IMG/VR virus record: IMGVR_UViG_3300005530_000061
Coordinates: 1-30,731 of that record
Origin: a virus
Length of the DNA: 30,731 nt
Reading direction: 5' to 3' (one strand)
A program made the position numbers and the translations under genes. The notes beneath the pieces were generated by a model. It saw only the letters and a list, made by a program, of their open reading frames with translations, did no database searches and was not told the origin of the DNA. Of the stretch, positions 28,297 to 30,731 are shown in pieces. The first letter of the stretch is position 1. Each line of letters opens with the position of its first letter.

Positions 28297-28740
28297 CTAC
28301 TCACCCTCCTTCACGACGTAGCCCTGATCGACCAGCCACTGAGGTAGCGGGTCGGTCACGACGGCGTCCTTCTCCGCACGTCTCTCCTCCGACCCGACCA
28401 TGTAGTTGATCCCGTCGCAGACCACACGGTAGGAGCCCTGCACGGGTGCGTCACTCGTCGACACGCTCGCGGACGGTGGAACGTACTCGGGAGCGAGCTC
28501 GACCTCTACCTCCTCCGGTGGCTCGACCGTCGGTGCCAACTCGACTTCCGGCTCCGGCGGTGCTTCCTGCGGAGCAGCAAGCTCGACCTGCGGTTCGGGT
28601 GTGGGCTCGACGACCGGAGCGGGCTCAGCCGCTGGCTGCTCCGCAGGTGCGGCCGCTGGTTGTGCTTCCTGCACCGCAGGGGCGGGAGCTGGTTCGACAG
28701 CCTCCGCTAGAGCTGCGGGTGCCGAAGGCTGTTCAGTCAC
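28297..28740 (-). CDS. Pro/Ala/Glu-rich protein with small C-terminal domain
   Basis: A 147-residue protein. Residues 1-95 are dominated by Ala, Pro, Glu and Val with a repeated VELA-(A/P)-P motif (VELAAPQEA, VELAPTVEP, VELAPEYVP), so they are likely extended or disordered. The last 45 residues are globular (YRVVCDGINYMVGSEERRAE, WLVDQGYVV). GTG at 28740 overlaps the previous stop as TAGTG. It lies between the tail terminator and the tail tube genes, so it is probably a minor virion or assembly protein. No family is recognised. Confidence 0.65.
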   Translation of the reverse strand: MTEQPSAPAALAEAVEPAPAPAVQEAQPAAAPAEQPAAEPAPVVEPTPEPQVELAAPQEAPPEPEVELAPTVEPPEEVEVELAPEYVPPSASVSTSDAPVQGSYRVVCDGINYMVGSEERRAEKDAVVTDPLPQWLVDQGYVVKEGE

Positions 28741-29159
28741 TACTGCACCTCGATCCTGTAGACGCCGCCGTTGTGGTGGTACACCTCGTTGTCTTCCGTC
28801 ATGGGGAAGTCAACGCCCGTCTCGCGCCGCAGGAGGAGCATCGTGCCCTCGGACAGCGTGAACGTCTGGAGGTTGATCAACGCGAAGATCCGCTCGCCGA
28901 TGTCCTGAGCTTTCGAAGCGCTGTCATACCCCTGTGCGACGCCCTTGATGGTGTACATGTGGTCCGCGTACCCGTACCCGTTGCCGAGTACGTACGTGTC
29001 GGTGAGTGCAGGAGACGAGAACACGACGTACGGGAACGGCGCTTCCTCATCCACCTGGCCGTCCTTCCACACAGACGTTGCAGTCGCGAGCATGTCCGTG
29101 AGGGCGGAGTCACCGGTCAGGGCGCTGTACAACATCGCGTCCAACGCGTTCGAGCTCAC
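28740..29159 (-). CDS. Tail terminator / completion protein (DUF3168-like)
   Basis: A 139-residue protein with the look of DUF3168 tail completion proteins: DAMLYSALTGDSALTDML at the start, PFPYVVFSSPALTDTY, and MYTIKGVAQGYDSASKAQDI with a final strand region. The family caps the end of the tail tube that joins the head. The GTG at 29159 overlaps the previous stop by GTGA. Gene order (connector, closure, gp10-like, terminator, tube) agrees with this job. Confidence 0.8.
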   Translation of the reverse strand: MSSNALDAMLYSALTGDSALTDMLATATSVWKDGQVDEEAPFPYVVFSSPALTDTYVLGNGYGYADHMYTIKGVAQGYDSASKAQDIGERIFALINLQTFTLSEGTMLLLRRETGVDFPMTEDNEVYHHNGGVYRIEVQ

Positions 29160-29485
29160 AGCGACAACACCGCCTCCATCGCCGCGATGAACCGAGGACG
29201 GACTTCCTCCGCCGCAGGGATCGCAAACGGGTGCGCGGGGTTACGTGCTGTCCCGAACTCCTGGTACGCGGCGTAGAACACGTTGGTCCCGACGAGCTTG
29301 GTCAGCCGCGCGGAGTCGACGACGTGGATCGAGCTCTTGAGGTTGCCGGTGTCCACAGGTGCGCGGTCCTTCATGCCCTGCTCGATCTCGAGGGCAGCCT
29401 GTGTCACGACGGCCTCCGCCTTCGCCTCCAGACCTCCGATCAGCTCCGGGAAGCGGTTGAACACGACCTTGACGGCAACGGTCAT
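29156..29485 (-). CDS. HK97 gp10-like head-tail/tail component
   Basis: A 109-residue protein with the gp10-like pattern: a helix EAKAEAVVTQAALEIEQGM, then KDRAPVDTGNLKSSIHVV, and YAAYQEFGTARNPAHPFAIP, where A-P-V-D-T-G-x-L and Y-x-x-x-x-E-F-G-T are family marks. ATG at 29485 is preferred to the longer open frame because it overlaps the previous stop by ATGA. This family acts at the neck or in tail tube completion. Confidence 0.87.
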   Translation of the reverse strand: MTVAVKVVFNRFPELIGGLEAKAEAVVTQAALEIEQGMKDRAPVDTGNLKSSIHVVDSARLTKLVGTNVFYAAYQEFGTARNPAHPFAIPAAEEVRPRFIAAMEAVLSL

Positions 29486-29850
29486 GCGATCCGCTCCGCC
29501 TTGAGGGTGATGCCAACGTCGTAGCTGACCGGGTCCGCGACACCGGTGATGTCGAGCAGCATCTGCGGGGTGCCGTACTTGATCCGGTCGTGCTCCGTGA
29601 CGGCAGTCCCCTTCGGGATGAGGAACGTCCACTCACGCTTCGCGCGAATGGAGCTCGTCGACTGCTGGATCGTCGGCAGCGCCTGCGGAGGCCACACGAT
29701 GCAGTTCACAGGTGGCTGGTCCGTTTCCGTCTCTGTCGATCCACCGCGGCCGTTGGGGGTACGTTCCACGTTGACGATGATGCACTGCTGGTCCATGATC
29801 GACTCGACGTCTGTAGTCATGGCTGCCAGGTCATCTGCTGAGACGCTCAT
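29482..29850 (-). CDS. Head closure / stopper-like protein
   Basis: A 122-residue protein, rich in beta strands in its middle (CIIVNVERTPNGRGGSTETE, REWTFLIPKGTAVTEHDRIK, MLLDITGVADPVSYDVGIT). The plan, an 80-residue barrel with P-x-G-T-x-V-x-x-x-D-R-I, is that of siphophage head closure or stopper proteins. ATG at 29850 overlaps the connector stop by ATGA. It is expected to close the portal channel after DNA packaging. Confidence 0.72.
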   Translation of the reverse strand: MSVSADDLAAMTTDVESIMDQQCIIVNVERTPNGRGGSTETETDQPPVNCIVWPPQALPTIQQSTSSIRAKREWTFLIPKGTAVTEHDRIKYGTPQMLLDITGVADPVSYDVGITLKAERIA

Positions 29851-30437
29851 CGGCCACTCCCGAGCGACGGCATCTGGTCACCACGGCGCGTGCGGATGAC
29901 GCGTAGGGGCTGCCGCTTGCGGTACTCGCCCTTCAGGTCTCGGATCGCCTTCAGGCGCTGGGAGCGAGACAGAGTCGCGCCGCCCGCGGTAAAGTCCCAA
30001 CTCTGCTTGCGGAGCTCCGCTTCCCACATGGTCAGCAGGTCCACAGCGGTGGCGTACACGTCGTAGTGCTTGCCGGTGATGTACAGCGGGAACGTCTGGC
30101 TGGTCGCAAACACCCAGCGCCCGATCAACCAGTCGGACTCCGACGGAGTCAGGGTATCCCATCCGGGCCCCTGGATCTGTGCGTCCGACTCCCAGAACGG
30201 GATCTGCGCGAAGAACTCGAACCAGTAGATGACGCCCTTCTCGGTGCCGTTGGTGCCGTCCCCAAGCGTGTCGGCTTGCATCAACCGCCGCTGGCGAACG
30301 TCCAGGCGGTGGACGTCGAGCTTGTCCTGCACCTGCTGATCGGTGAACTGAGGCGTGACACCCTGCGGTGTAGGATCGTTGATCAGGTCACGGACGTACG
30401 GAATGAGGTCCGTTAGCATCGAGTCGCGAACCGGCAC
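29847..30437 (-). CDS. Head-tail connector (adaptor) protein
   Basis: A 196-residue, largely helical protein. Its first half (LIPYVRDLINDPTPQGVTPQ, FTDQQVQDKLDVHRLDVRQR) and the later helix YDVYATAVDLLTMWEAELR fit phage adaptor proteins that bind the portal ring, as in gp6-type connectors. It ends with a basic tail (RKRQPLRVIRTRRGDQ). GTG at 30437 has GGGAGG upstream. It is the first of the neck genes and follows a gap with a GC-rich hairpin. Confidence 0.75.
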   Translation of the reverse strand: MPVRDSMLTDLIPYVRDLINDPTPQGVTPQFTDQQVQDKLDVHRLDVRQRRLMQADTLGDGTNGTEKGVIYWFEFFAQIPFWESDAQIQGPGWDTLTPSESDWLIGRWVFATSQTFPLYITGKHYDVYATAVDLLTMWEAELRKQSWDFTAGGATLSRSQRLKAIRDLKGEYRKRQPLRVIRTRRGDQMPSLGSGR

Positions 30438-30456
30438 AGTTCACCTCCCTTCGGGT

Positions 30457-30491
30457 TGGGGCCGGGCCAGCAGGAGGAGGACCCGGCCCCA
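30457..30491 (-). terminator. GC-rich hairpin between head gene and connector
   Basis: tggggccggg (30457-30466) pairs with cccggcccca (30482-30491), a perfect 10-bp stem with a 15-nt loop, in the gap between the upstream head gene and the connector gene. No T-run follows on the - strand. It is likely a partial terminator or mRNA processing or stability element that lets the head gene be expressed more than the neck genes. Confidence 0.55.
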
Positions 30492-30506
30492 GCTCGTTCC
30501 GATCCG

Positions 30507-30731
30507 TCAGCCCTTGGCGAGCTTGACGACGTAAAGCGTCCCCGTGAAGCCGGCCGCGAGGTCGACGTTCACGGTTCCGTCTGCCTGGGCGAACCGAGCG
30601 GACGAGAGCGGACCGATCAATGCGCGGCCTCCTGCCGCGACGCTGGTGACCAGGTCACCGAGCAGTGCTTGCGACGCGGGCGGGTAGTTGCCCGCGCGGA
30701 CCGTCACGTTCTCGGCGCTAGCAGCAGTGTT
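30507..30731 (-). CDS. C-terminal end of a head-region protein (5' end outside window)
   Basis: The frame is open to the window edge, giving 74 residues up to the stop at 30507. It ends VTVRAGNYPPASQALLGDLV, then GRALIGPLSSARFAQADGTV and a strand pair GFTGTLYVVKLAKG. Such beta-rich ends occur on small capsid-associated or decoration-like proteins of actinophages, often just before neck genes. A GTG at 30707 exists, but the frame continues upstream without a stop, so the real start is probably outside. Confidence 0.6.
   Translation of the reverse strand, partial: NTAASAENVTVRAGNYPPASQALLGDLVTSVAAGGRALIGPLSSARFAQADGTVNVDLAAGFTGTLYVVKLAKG

Noticed and set aside
27285-28409. 374-codon open frame on the + strand
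   Set aside because: It is antisense to the two tail tube genes, which have clear homology to each other; composition is shadow-like.
1-30731. tRNA genes, integrase, attachment sites or insertion sequences
   Set aside because: None could be seen by eye on either strand; lifestyle (temperate or lytic) therefore cannot be stated.

Overview
The window reads as part of the genome of a tailed double-stranded DNA phage (siphovirus type) of an actinobacterium. The DNA is GC-rich, GTG starts are common, and nearly every stop is TGA or TAG. Neighbouring genes repeatedly overlap by ATGA, GTGA or TAGTG junctions. The virion genes follow the canonical siphophage order. No integrase, tRNA gene, insertion sequence or CRISPR array was seen, and the exact host cannot be named from this sequence alone.

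The layout is two convergent arms. The left arm (1-16030) is on the + strand and holds regulation, recombination, DNA modification, repair and replication genes. The right arm (30731-16079) is on the - strand and carries, in transcription order, the end of a head-region gene, head-tail connectors, tail completion proteins, two paralogous tail-tube proteins, tail assembly chaperones with a probable frameshift, a 1245-residue tape measure, tail tip proteins, and a lysis and membrane cassette. The arms meet at a perfect 15-bp hairpin (16035-16072) that probably terminates from both sides.

Three near-identical sigma70-type promoters (TTGATT, 18-bp spacer, TATACT) drive the left arm. P1 (222-251) opens the first operon behind a long structured leader. 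That operon encodes small hypothetical proteins, a Cas4-like PD-(D/E)XK exonuclease, a Sak4-like RecA-fold ATPase, a DUF669 protein, a RuvC-like resolvase and then a 7-deazaguanine DNA-modification module. P2 (9866-9895) drives small proteins, a Vsr-like endonuclease, a T4 endonuclease V (DenV)-like glycosylase, a DUF1599/Nmad1-type protein, a uracil-DNA-glycosylase/family A DNA polymerase fusion and a nucleoside deoxyribosyltransferase-like protein. P3 (15739-15768) drives one small protein behind a leader hairpin.

The most interesting system is the deazaguanine module (5278-9550): queD, a C4HC3 zinc-finger microprotein, queE, folE, a dpdA-like DNA transglycosylase and a glutamine-amidotransferase-QueC fusion. 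Together these provide the steps from GTP to a 7-deazaguanine base plus its insertion into DNA. By precedent for Gat-QueC phages the likely product is deoxyarchaeosine (dG+), with dPreQ0 as the alternative. Such DNA would resist many guanine-recognising host restriction enzymes. The repair enzymes, the Nmad1-type protein and the deoxyribosyltransferase-like protein in the next operon may be accessory to it; that link is inference.
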